From: Clostridiales bacterium
GTDB lineage: Bacteria; Bacillota; Clostridia; Lachnospirales; Lachnospiraceae
DNA length: 34,472 nt
Direction: 5' to 3'
Assembly (NCBI GenBank): GCA_018365455.1
Contig: JAGZJZ010000063.1
Span: 1 to 34,472 of the forward strand
Both the position numbers and the translations under genes were made by a program. This document shows positions 15,653-23,698 of the stretch, piece by piece. The notes below the pieces were generated by a model. That model saw nothing but the letters and a program-made list of their open reading frames with translations. It was not told where the DNA came from and searched no databases. Every line of letters begins with the position of its first letter. Within the stretch, counting starts at the first letter, position 1.

Positions 15653-17167
15653 ATGAATATTAAAAGAGCTAAGGAAGAAATTAAAAATTCCATTGAAGCA
15701 TATCTGATGAAAAATGAATACGGAGAATATCAGATCCCGTCAGTGAGGCAAAGGCCCCTGCTTCTCATCGGACCGCCGGGAATTGGCAAGACCCAGATCA
15801 TGGAACAGATTGCAAAAGAGTGCCGGGTAGGGCTGGTGGCGTATACCATAACCCATCACACCAGGCAGAGCGCAATTGGGCTGCCTTATATTGTTGAAAA
15901 AGAGTTTCACGGGGAAAAGGTGTCGGTTACCGAATACACAATGAGTGAAATTATTGCTTCGGTGTATGAAAAAATGGAAAAGACCGGTATCTGGGAAGGT
16001 ATTTTATTTATCGATGAGATTAACTGTGTGTCGGAAACTCTGGCGCCCACCATGCTTCAGTTTTTACAGTGCAAAACTTTTGGAAACCAGAAGGTTCCCG
16101 ATGGCTGGGTGATTGTATCCGCTGGAAATCCCCCGGAATACAATAAATCGGTAAGAGATTTTGATGTGGTTACCCTGGACCGGATTAAGAAAATTGATGT
16201 ACAAGCGGACTTCTCGGTATGGAAAGAATACGCTTACCAGGCAGGTATCCACCATGGGGTGCTGTCATATCTGGAATTGAAGAAAAATCACTTTTACTGT
16301 ATAGAGACCACTGTGGATGGGAAACTTTTTGCTACGGCAAGAGGATGGGAGGATTTGTCCCAGCTGATCAAGGTCTACGAAGCTATGGGGAAAAGGGTTG
16401 ACCGGGAAGTGGTTTACCAGTACATCCAGCATTGGAAGATCGCAAAGGATTTCTCTAATTACCTGGAATTGTATCAAAAATATAAAAAGGATTACCAGGT
16501 TGCCGATATTCTAAAGGGGCACATATCTGAAACTGCCATTGACAAAGTGCGGCGTGCTGCATTTGATGAAAAATTAAGCGTGATCGGACTTCTGGTTTCC
16601 AGACTGGATGAACTGTTTCGGACTTGTTACCGCAGTGATGCATTTGTAACAATGGTCTATGAGGAGTTAAAGCGCTTTAAAGACAGGTTAGGCAAATCTG
16701 CCTATGCTGCAATGGGAGAAATTGTCCGGCAAATGGAAGAAGAGACTGCCAGGCTGCTTTTAGCAGAGCAGCTGACCAAAGAGGAGGAGCACATCCGCAG
16801 AAAAGCTGCTGCCCAGTTGGAAGACTATGAAAATCTGTTAAAAGCGGGAAGCTTTATAGATAATGAGGAAGCTTTTGAAGCAGTGAAGGAACGATTTGCT
16901 GATATTACGGTATCCCGCAGTACTTCATTCAAAGAAGCAGAGGAGGCGCTGAATTTTGCTTTCGATTTTATGGAAGCAGCATTTGGGGACAGCCAGGAAA
17001 TGGTTATCTTTATTACGGAACTCAATACTGATTTTTATAGTGTATGGTTTGTGGATGAAAACGGTTGTGACCGGTATTATAAATATAATAAGACCTTGTT
17101 ATTTGCAGAAAAACAAAAAGGGATTTTACATCAGCTGGATGAAATTGAGGAGCTTGGGAATATTTAA
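15653..17167 (+). CDS. MoxR-like AAA+ ATPase
   Basis: A 504-aa AAA+ ATPase. Walker A GPPGIGKT lies at 40-47, Walker B ILFIDEIN with D121/E122, and a sensor-1-like VSAGNPPEYN near 155; these fit the MoxR/RavA group. The C-terminal third (about 350-430) is a charged helical region, and the last 50 residues form a separate module ending in an acidic helix. Such ATPases act as chaperones that insert cofactors or assemble complexes. AGGAG precedes the ATG by 7 bases, 15 bases after the VWA gene, so the two are co-transcribed. The operon ends at the terminator at 17201. Confidence 0.85.
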   Translation: MNIKRAKEEIKNSIEAYLMKNEYGEYQIPSVRQRPLLLIGPPGIGKTQIMEQIAKECRVGLVAYTITHHTRQSAIGLPYIVEKEFHGEKVSVTEYTMSEIIASVYEKMEKTGIWEGILFIDEINCVSETLAPTMLQFLQCKTFGNQKVPDGWVIVSAGNPPEYNKSVRDFDVVTLDRIKKIDVQADFSVWKEYAYQAGIHHGVLSYLELKKNHFYCIETTVDGKLFATARGWEDLSQLIKVYEAMGKRVDREVVYQYIQHWKIAKDFSNYLELYQKYKKDYQVADILKGHISETAIDKVRRAAFDEKLSVIGLLVSRLDELFRTCYRSDAFVTMVYEELKRFKDRLGKSAYAAMGEIVRQMEEETARLLLAEQLTKEEEHIRRKAAAQLEDYENLLKAGSFIDNEEAFEAVKERFADITVSRSTSFKEAEEALNFAFDFMEAAFGDSQEMVIFITELNTDFYSVWFVDENGCDRYYKYNKTLLFAEKQKGILHQLDEIEELGNI

Positions 17168-17200
17168 AGATATCTTACAAGAGCAGGAAAAATGGAATAA

Positions 17201-17239
17201 AGCCAGACATGTCAATCAATCGATATGTCTGGCTTTTTT
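17201..17239 (+). terminator. Intrinsic terminator after the MoxR gene
   Basis: AGCCAGACAT (17201-17210) pairs perfectly with ATGTCTGGCT (17225-17234) around a 14-base loop, followed by a T-run to 17239. The AT-rich stretch 17240-17297 next to the argG stop codon carries two copies of TTTCTATTAT and no clear second terminator. Confidence 0.9.
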
Positions 17240-17297
17240 CTGCTTTTTACACGAATTCAGATATTTTTTTATTACTTATTTCTATTATCTATTTCTA

Positions 17298-18521
17298 TTA
17301 TTTATTTTTTTCGATCTCAGCCATTTTCATAGCACGTACTTTTAACGGAAGACCAAACAGTGTGATGAACCCGTCTGCATCATGATGGTCATATAACTCT
17401 CCGGTGGTAAAGCTTGCCAGAGATTCACTGTATAAGCTGTATGGGGAAGTAGTGCCGGCTTTTATAATATTGCCCTTGTAGAGCTTGAATTTTACTTCTC
17501 CGGTTACATATTCCTGTGTTACATCAACGAATGCCTGGATTGCTTCACGAAGAGGGGTAAACCATTTGCCTTCGTATACGATCTGAGCAAATTTGTTGCC
17601 CATATCTTTTTTAGTTTCCATGGTTGCACGGTCTAATACTAATTCTTCTAACTGGTCATGTGCTTCCATAAGGATGGTTCCGCCCGGTGTCTCATATACG
17701 CCGCGGGATTTCATTCCTACAACCCGGTTTTCAACGATATCTACAATACCGATTCCATGTTTTCCGCCCAGTTCATTTAATTTGGTGATGATTTCAGATA
17801 CTTTCATCTCTTCACCGTTTAAGCTGATAGGGGTACCTTTTTCAAAGGTCATGGTAACGTATTCGCCTTCTTCCGGAGCTTTCTCAGGTGATACGCCCAG
17901 CACTAACAAGTGGTCGTAATTTGGTTCATTAGCCGGGTCTTCCAATTCCAGACCTTCATGGCTGATGTGCCACAAGTTACGGTCACGGCTGTAGCTGCTG
18001 TCTGCTGAAAATGGAAGATCAATGCCGTGCTCTTTGCAGTATTCGATTTCATCTTCACGGGACTGCATGGTCCAGATATCGGTCATTCTCCATGGAGCGA
18101 TGATTTTTAAGTCAGGAGCAAGTGCTTTGATGCCAAGTTCAAAACGGATCTGGTCATTTCCTTTTCCGGTAGCTCCGTGGCAGATAGCAGTAGCGCCTTC
18201 TTTTCTTGCGATCTCTACTAATCTTTTTGCGATACCGGGACGTGCCATAGAGGTTCCCAGTAAATATTTATTTTCATATACAGCGCCTGCTTTTACACAG
18301 GGCATGATATAATCGTCACAGAATTCATCAATGATGTTTTCAATATATAATTTCGAAGCGCCGGACAGTGCTGCTCTTTCTTCCAGTCCGTCCAATTCAT
18401 TTCCCTGTCCACAGTCGATGCAGCAGCAAACAACATCATAATCAAAATGCTCCTTTAACCAAGGGATGATTGCGGTCGTATCCAGACCACCTGAATATGC
18501 CAGAATAACTTTTTCTTTCAT
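17298..18521 (-). CDS. argG: Argininosuccinate synthase
   Basis: A 407-aa enzyme that joins citrulline and aspartate with ATP to form argininosuccinate, the penultimate step of arginine synthesis. The N-terminal PP-loop AYSGGLDT binds ATP; GATGKGNDQIRFE and YSRDRNLWHISHEG are conserved family segments that contact substrates. Length is typical. AGGAGG lies about 8 bases before the ATG. It is transcribed away from argCJBD, with which it shares a regulatory region. argH, the next enzyme, is not in the window. Confidence 0.97.
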   Translation of the reverse strand: MKEKVILAYSGGLDTTAIIPWLKEHFDYDVVCCCIDCGQGNELDGLEERAALSGASKLYIENIIDEFCDDYIMPCVKAGAVYENKYLLGTSMARPGIAKRLVEIARKEGATAICHGATGKGNDQIRFELGIKALAPDLKIIAPWRMTDIWTMQSREDEIEYCKEHGIDLPFSADSSYSRDRNLWHISHEGLELEDPANEPNYDHLLVLGVSPEKAPEEGEYVTMTFEKGTPISLNGEEMKVSEIITKLNELGGKHGIGIVDIVENRVVGMKSRGVYETPGGTILMEAHDQLEELVLDRATMETKKDMGNKFAQIVYEGKWFTPLREAIQAFVDVTQEYVTGEVKFKLYKGNIIKAGTTSPYSLYSESLASFTTGELYDHHDADGFITLFGLPLKVRAMKMAEIEKNK

Positions 18522-18576
18522 AGGTGTATCCTCCTAAATATTTATGTATTATATTCATTGCTTTTCGCTAATGACT

Positions 18577-18605
18577 ACTATACATCAACTGTCATAATTA
18601 TGCAA
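18577..18605 (-). promoter_or_regulatory. argG promoter overlapping a putative ARG box
   Basis: Read on the minus strand, TTGCAT (18600-18605) and TATAGT (18577-18582) are separated by 17 bases. The segment TGCATAATTATGACA over the -35 box resembles ArgR/AhrC operators. It shares TTGCATAAT, GATGTATA and the same spacing with the argC promoter. A second weaker ARG-like stretch (TGAATATAATACAT on the minus strand) lies in the leader near 18545-18560. The purine-rich 18606-18782 region holds no recognisable gene. Confidence 0.7.
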
Positions 18606-18782
18606 GAGTAAATTTACATAAATTCTAAAATTAATTTTGGGGGATTCGGGGAAAAAAGCATAAGTCAGCATGTGGGGTGAAAAAGGCATATAAATAGGGA
18701 AGAAAGGAATCGAGACAAATCGTAATGTGTCAGAAATGAAAAAGCCGTCTTGAATGTTTTTCTATAAAAACAAAAAAAGTGC

Positions 18783-18832
18783 TTGCATAATATACATAAT
18801 GGATGTATAATTATGCGCATATTATTCATGCG
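18783..18832 (+). promoter_or_regulatory. argCJBD promoter with two or three overlapping ARG-box-like sites
   Basis: TTGCAT (18783-18788) and TATAAT (18806-18811) are separated by 17 bases. Three ARG-box-like segments follow each other: TGCATAATATACAT over the -35 box, ATGTATAATTATGCGC over the -10 box, and CGCATATTATTCATG just downstream, whose complement CATGAATAATATGCG resembles the B. subtilis AhrC consensus. Binding of the arginine repressor with arginine would block the promoter (inference). A leader of about 170 bases follows to the argC start. Confidence 0.72.
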
Positions 18833-18992
18833 GGGGAATGAAAACCAACGATACAGAAACGCATATCAGGGCGGGGTATGAAAAACACTTTACTTCGCTG
18901 AAATCTTATTATATATTAATAGGAAAGCAGTTTTAAGAATGGCACAGCTGGATTAACCACTGGCGAAAGAAAACAGAAAAGGAGTTTTGAAA

Positions 18993-20033
18993 ATGATAAA
19001 AGCAGGAATTATCGGAGCAACCGGATATGCCGGCGGTGAACTGGTGAGATTATTATTAGGACATAAGGAAGTGGAAATAGCATGGCTGGGTTCCAGAAGC
19101 TACATCGATAAGAAATATTGGGAAGTATACCAGAACATGTTCCAGATTGTAGATGCAAAATGTATGGATGACAATATGCAGGAACTGGCTGGAAAGGTAG
19201 ATGTGATCTTCACGGCAACACCTCAGGGTCTTTGCGCATCACTCATTACCGAAGAAATTCTTTCCCAGGTAAAAGTCATTGACCTGAGCGCTGATTTCCG
19301 TATTAAAGATGTGAAGACATATGAAGAATGGTACAATATTCCTCATAAGACACCTCAGTTTATCGAAGAAGCAGTATACGGGCTATGTGAAATTAACCGG
19401 GAAGAAATCAAAAAGGCAAGGCTGATTGCAAATCCCGGTTGTTATCCTACCTGCAGTACCTTATCCATTTATCCTTTATTGAAGGAAGGACTGATTGATC
19501 CGGCTACGATTATCATCGATGCCAAATCCGGAACGTCAGGAGCCGGACGAGGTGCAAAAGTGGATAATCTTTATTGTGAAGTAAATGAAAATATAAAAGC
19601 ATACGGCGTTGCATCCCACAGACATACACCGGAAATTGAAGAACAGCTGGGTTATGCTGCAGGTGAACAAATCAGGATTAATTTCACACCTCATCTTATT
19701 CCCATGAACCGCGGGATTCTGGTAACGGCATATGCTTCCCTGAAGAAAGATGTAAGCTATGATGAAGTTAAAGCCGTTTATGATAAATACTATGATAAGG
19801 AACGTTTCGTCCGTGTCCTGGATGCAGATGTGTGCCCTCAGACAAAGTGGGTGGAAGGCAGCAATTATGTGGATGTGAATTTCAAAATTGACAAGAGAAC
19901 CAACCGCATTATTATGATGGGAGCTATGGATAATCTGGTAAAAGGCGCTGCAGGCCAGGCAGTCCAGAATATGAACCTGCTCTTTGGATTTGAAGAAAGC
20001 ATGGGATTACAACTGGTACCCATGTTCCCGTAA
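18993..20033 (+). CDS. argC: N-acetyl-gamma-glutamyl-phosphate reductase
   Basis: A 346-aa NADPH-dependent enzyme that converts N-acetylglutamyl phosphate to the semialdehyde. The nucleotide-binding GATGYAGGELVRLL lies at the N-terminus; the catalytic Cys is C150 in NPGCYPT; the HRHTPEI segment contains the conserved His. Length is typical for this type-1 form. ATG 18993 is chosen because AAGGAG lies 8 bases upstream; an in-frame TTG at 18987 is too close. It is the first gene of argCJBD. Confidence 0.96.
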   Translation: MIKAGIIGATGYAGGELVRLLLGHKEVEIAWLGSRSYIDKKYWEVYQNMFQIVDAKCMDDNMQELAGKVDVIFTATPQGLCASLITEEILSQVKVIDLSADFRIKDVKTYEEWYNIPHKTPQFIEEAVYGLCEINREEIKKARLIANPGCYPTCSTLSIYPLLKEGLIDPATIIIDAKSGTSGAGRGAKVDNLYCEVNENIKAYGVASHRHTPEIEEQLGYAAGEQIRINFTPHLIPMNRGILVTAYASLKKDVSYDEVKAVYDKYYDKERFVRVLDADVCPQTKWVEGSNYVDVNFKIDKRTNRIIMMGAMDNLVKGAAGQAVQNMNLLFGFEESMGLQLVPMFP

Positions 20034-20058
20034 GTTTTGAATATAAGGAGGAAGAACC

Positions 20059-21279
20059 ATGAAAGTGATGAATGGAGGCGTTACTGCTGCTAAGGGATTC
20101 CAGGCAGCAGGTATTTATGCAGGAATTAAGAAAGACAAAAAAGATATGGCTATGATTTACAGTGAAGTGCCTTGTGTTGCTGCAGGGACGTTTACCACCA
20201 ACATTGTCAAAGCAGCACCGGTTAAATGGGATATGGACGTGGTTTACAATTACCAGAATGCCCAGGCGGTGATTGCCAACAGCGGCGTGGCGAATGCCTG
20301 CACAGGCGAAGAGGGGATGGGGTACTGCAGAGATACGGCAGATGTAGCGGCAGAACTGCTGCAGATCGACCCCAAAGCAGTTCTGGTTGCATCCACCGGT
20401 GTAATTGGAAAACAGCTCCCCATGGAGCCGATTAAAGAGGGAATCAAAAAAATGATTCCGCTGCTTTCAGAATCAATCGAAGCGGGTACTCTGGCGGCAG
20501 AGTCTATTATGACTACGGACACCGTAAAAAAAGAAGTAGCCGTGACTCTTGAAATTGGCGGAAAAACGGTGACAATCGGCGGAATGTGCAAAGGGTCCGG
20601 CATGATTCATCCAAATATGTGTACTATGCTGAGCTTTGTAACAACAGATGCTGCGATTTCCAAAGAGATGTTACAGAAAGCGCTGAGCGCAGATATTAAA
20701 GATACCTACAATATGGTATCCGTTGATGGGGATACGTCTACAAACGATACGGTCCTTCTTCTGGCTAACGGGATGGCGGGCAATCCGTACATTTCCGAGG
20801 AAAATGAAGATTATCAGCAGTTTCAGGCGGCTCTGAACTATGTAAATACCTGCCTTGCGAAAAAGATTGCAGGAGACGGAGAAGGAGCGACAGCGCTGTT
20901 TGAGGTACGGGTAATTGGTGCCCAGACCAAAGAGCAGGCGGTAACGCTAAGTAAATCCATAGTAACATCCAGTCTTACAAAAGCTGCAATTTTCGGACAC
21001 GACGCAAACTGGGGGCGCATACTTTGTGCCATGGGATATTCCGGTGCCGACTTTGATCCGGAACAAGTGGATTTATTCTTTGAAAGTGCGGCTGGCAAAC
21101 TTAAGATCATTGAAAATGGAGTTGCGCTGAACTACAGTGAAGAAGAAGCTACGAAAATTTTATCCGTACAGGAAGTAACGGCAATTGCGGATATTAAGAT
21201 GGGCGGGGAGTCAGCCACAGCCTGGGGATGCGACCTGACCTTTGACTATGTTAAAATTAATGCGGATTACCGTTCCTGA
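20059..21279 (+). CDS. argJ: Bifunctional ornithine acetyltransferase / N-acetylglutamate synthase
   Basis: A 406-aa enzyme that transfers the acetyl group from N-acetylornithine to glutamate, closing the acetyl cycle of arginine synthesis. The self-cleavage motif is present as KGSGMIHPNMCTML, with Thr189 as the expected new N-terminal nucleophile; Cys188 stands where most members have Ala. Whether it can also use acetyl-CoA (bifunctional) cannot be decided from sequence, but no separate argA-type synthase is in this operon. AAGGAGG precedes the ATG, 25 bases after argC. Confidence 0.95.
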   Translation: MKVMNGGVTAAKGFQAAGIYAGIKKDKKDMAMIYSEVPCVAAGTFTTNIVKAAPVKWDMDVVYNYQNAQAVIANSGVANACTGEEGMGYCRDTADVAAELLQIDPKAVLVASTGVIGKQLPMEPIKEGIKKMIPLLSESIEAGTLAAESIMTTDTVKKEVAVTLEIGGKTVTIGGMCKGSGMIHPNMCTMLSFVTTDAAISKEMLQKALSADIKDTYNMVSVDGDTSTNDTVLLLANGMAGNPYISEENEDYQQFQAALNYVNTCLAKKIAGDGEGATALFEVRVIGAQTKEQAVTLSKSIVTSSLTKAAIFGHDANWGRILCAMGYSGADFDPEQVDLFFESAAGKLKIIENGVALNYSEEEATKILSVQEVTAIADIKMGGESATAWGCDLTFDYVKINADYRS

Positions 21280-21302
21280 CAAAAAACGGACGATAGCATA
21301 CA

Positions 21303-21371
21303 CAGGCTGAAAGAGAAATATGAAATGGAAAGGAAGCCACGCGATTCTTTCAACCTGATTCATGAGTGGCT
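21303..21371 (+). other. Possible RNA pseudoknot between argJ and argB
   Basis: In the 131-base gap, CAGGCTGAAAGA (21303-21314) can pair with TCTTTCAACCTG (21346-21357), 11 of 12 positions. AGCCAC (21335-21340), in the loop of that stem, can pair with GTGGCT (21366-21371) downstream of it. The two helices interlock as an H-type pseudoknot. A further TATAGC/GCTATA hairpin lies close to the argB ribosome site. Confidence 0.4.
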
Positions 21372-21410
21372 GTATAGCGGGCAGGACTGCTATATGAAAG
21401 GGGTATTATT

Positions 21411-22313
21411 ATGGAAACAATGGAAAACTGGCTGCAAAAAGCAGGTGTATTAATAGAGGCATTACCTTACATTCAACGGTTTCACGGAAAAACCATCGTC
21501 GTAAAATACGGCGGAAGTGCCATGGTGGATCATCAGTTAAAGAAAAATGTCATCCGTGACGTGGCACTGTTAAAACTGGTGGGATTCCGCCCGATTATCG
21601 TTCATGGCGGGGGAAAAGAAATTACGAAATGGGTAAATAAAATCGGTCTGGAAACCAACTTCGTAAACGGCCTGAGGGTAACCGATAAGGCAACTATGGA
21701 AGCGGCAGAGATGGTTTTAAATAAGATTAACAAAGGTCTGGTTTCCATGATGGAAAAACTGGGTGTGAGAGCGGTAGGAATCAGCGGAAAAGACGGATCG
21801 GTACTGCGTGTTGACAAAAAGCTCTCCGGCGGCAAGGACATCGGATACGTAGGAGAGGTGAAAAAGGTCAATACGGAGTTATTAAATATTTTATTAGATA
21901 ATGACGTGGTGCCGGTGATCTGTCCCATTGGATCGGATGATGAATACCATTCCTATAATGTCAATGCTGATGATGCCGCATGTGCCATTGCCTCGGCGGT
22001 AGGAGCTGCAAAACTTGCATTTTTAACGGATATTGAGGGGGTATACCGAGATCCCCTGGATAAGTCTACTTTAATTTCAGAAATGTCTATTCCCGAAGCA
22101 GAAGAATTTCTGGCAAGCGGGAATGTTGGAGGGGGCATGCTTCCCAAATTGCAGAACTGCATCGATGCCATGAAAGCGGGCGTTTCCAGAGTCCATATCT
22201 TAGACGGCAGAATCGAACACTGCCTGCTGTTAGAGTTCTTTACGAACAGAGGAATCGGAACTGCAATCATGGGTGATCAGGAGGAACGATATTACAATGA
22301 AGACAATGAATAG
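21411..22313 (+). CDS. argB: N-acetylglutamate kinase
   Basis: A 300-aa amino-acid-kinase-fold enzyme that phosphorylates N-acetylglutamate with ATP. Typical elements are VVKYGGSAM, IIVHGGGKEI, the NVNADDAACAIA substrate segment and LTDIEGVYRD. The N-terminal helix (about 1-20, ENWLQKAGVLIEALPYIQRF) is the kind found in hexameric, arginine-inhibited forms, so feedback inhibition by arginine is likely (family knowledge). AAAGGGG precedes the ATG. The 3' end overlaps argD by 17 bases. Confidence 0.96.
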   Translation: METMENWLQKAGVLIEALPYIQRFHGKTIVVKYGGSAMVDHQLKKNVIRDVALLKLVGFRPIIVHGGGKEITKWVNKIGLETNFVNGLRVTDKATMEAAEMVLNKINKGLVSMMEKLGVRAVGISGKDGSVLRVDKKLSGGKDIGYVGEVKKVNTELLNILLDNDVVPVICPIGSDDEYHSYNVNADDAACAIASAVGAAKLAFLTDIEGVYRDPLDKSTLISEMSIPEAEEFLASGNVGGGMLPKLQNCIDAMKAGVSRVHILDGRIEHCLLLEFFTNRGIGTAIMGDQEERYYNEDNE

Positions 22314-23496
22314 TTATATGGAAGAAGCCGAAGAGGTCATATTACATACTTATAATCGTTTCCCGGTGGTATTTGAAAGGGGAGACGGAGTATACCTGCA
22401 TGATGTACAAGGGAAAAAATATCTGGATTTTGCTGCAGGGATTGCAGTTTTTGCCCTTGGTTACCACTATCAGGGCTACGATGATGCGCTGAAGAGCCAG
22501 ATTGATAAGATCATACATACTTCCAACCTGTATTACAATATCCCCATGGGGGAAGCTGCTAAAAAACTGGCAGCATGCAGTGAAATGGATAAAGTATTTT
22601 TTACAAACAGCGGAACAGAAGCGATTGAAGGAGCTATTAAAGCCGCCAGAAAATACGCATTTAATAAAGACGGCTGTACCGATCATGAAATCATAGCAAT
22701 GAACCATTCTTTTCACGGAAGAAGCATCGGAGCCTTATCGGTAACGGGAAATCCCCATTACCAGGAAGCTTTCAAACCATTGATGGGCGGTGTGAAATTT
22801 GCAGATTTTAATGACCTGGAAAGCGTAAAAGAACAACTTACCGATAAAACCTGTGCCATTATTATGGAAACCGTACAGGGTGAGGGCGGAATTTATCCGG
22901 CGGATCCGGCATTCCTGAAAGGGGTGAAAGCAATCTGCGAAGAGAAGGATATCCTGCTCATTCTGGATGAAATCCAATGCGGCATGGGGCGGACCGGCAA
23001 AATGTTTGCCTGGCAGGACATAGGCGTGAAACCGGATATCATGACCTGTGCAAAAGCGCTTGGATGCGGAGTACCGGTAGGGGCTTTTGTTTTGAACAAA
23101 AAGACTGCCGGGAATTCACTGGTTCCTGGGGATCACGGAACAACTTACGGCGGAAATCCATTTGCCTGTGCAGCGGTTTCAAAAGTATTTGATATTTTCG
23201 AACATGACCATATCATAGATCATGTGAACGAGATTGCACCTTATCTGGAAGAAAAGTTAGACCGGCTGGTGGAAAAATATGATTTTCTGGATACCAGAAG
23301 AGGAAAGGGCCTGATGCAGGGGCTTGTGGTAAAAGGCCGTCCAGTGGGAGATATCGTCAGGAAATCACTGGACAATGGACTGATCGTTATTTCAGCGGGC
23401 AGTGATGTGCTGAGACTGGTTCCTCCGCTGGTGATTGAACGTGTCCATGTGGATGAAATGATTGGGAAGTTAGATACGGTATTAGAGGATATATAA
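22297..23496 (+). CDS. argD: Acetylornithine aminotransferase
   Basis: A 399-aa pyridoxal-phosphate enzyme of the class III aminotransferases that forms N-acetylornithine from the semialdehyde and glutamate. Visible are TNSGTEAIEGAIKAARKY, HSFHGRS, the cofactor Asp in LILDEIQCGMGRTG, and the Schiff-base lysine K253 in CAKALGCGVP. ATG 22297 is chosen for family length; AGGAGG lies 12 bases upstream, slightly far, and ATG 22306 is an alternative. It overlaps argB, implying translational coupling. A long hairpin follows. Confidence 0.94.
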   Translation: MKTMNSYMEEAEEVILHTYNRFPVVFERGDGVYLHDVQGKKYLDFAAGIAVFALGYHYQGYDDALKSQIDKIIHTSNLYYNIPMGEAAKKLAACSEMDKVFFTNSGTEAIEGAIKAARKYAFNKDGCTDHEIIAMNHSFHGRSIGALSVTGNPHYQEAFKPLMGGVKFADFNDLESVKEQLTDKTCAIIMETVQGEGGIYPADPAFLKGVKAICEEKDILLILDEIQCGMGRTGKMFAWQDIGVKPDIMTCAKALGCGVPVGAFVLNKKTAGNSLVPGDHGTTYGGNPFACAAVSKVFDIFEHDHIIDHVNEIAPYLEEKLDRLVEKYDFLDTRRGKGLMQGLVVKGRPVGDIVRKSLDNGLIVISAGSDVLRLVPPLVIERVHVDEMIGKLDTVLEDI

Positions 23497-23516
23497 AGAT
23501 AATAGACAGTGCATTG

Positions 23517-23582
23517 ACGGGCAGGTGCACAGGCAGTTCTGGAAAAACCATATTTTCAGAATTTGCCTGTGCCCCTGCCCGT
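23517..23582 (+). terminator. Long hairpin after argD, probable terminator
   Basis: Two 30-base arms (23517-23546 and 23553-23582) are largely complementary, with a GC-rich base (ACGGGCAGG with CCTGCCCGT) and an AAAA/TTTT tip, around a 6-base loop. The following sequence is T-rich but interrupted (TTGGTATTTTCCCTTTT). It most likely ends argCJBD transcription and insulates the PBP gene. Confidence 0.75.
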
Positions 23583-23606
23583 TGGTATTTTCCCTTTTGC
23601 TGCCAC

Positions 23607-23654
23607 TTGACTTTTAAAACTTACAGATGTAATATATAAAGTATTACATCTGTA
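23607..23654 (+). promoter_or_regulatory. PBP promoter with paired BlaI/MecI-type operators
   Basis: TTGACT (23607-23612) with TAATAT 17 bases on (23630-23635) forms a plausible promoter; TATAAT at 23658-23663 is an alternative -10 box. Two TACANNTGTA palindromes, TACAGATGTA (23622-23631) and TACATCTGTA (23645-23654), lie 23 bp apart centre to centre and are inverse copies of each other within a 33-base dyad. TACA-N2-TGTA is the core recognised by BlaI/MecI repressors, which respond to beta-lactams through BlaR1-type sensors. No blaI or blaR1 gene is in the window. Confidence 0.72.
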
Positions 23655-23698
23655 GGATATAATAAAATTAAGTTGCGTATGAAAGGTGAGGAAATTAT

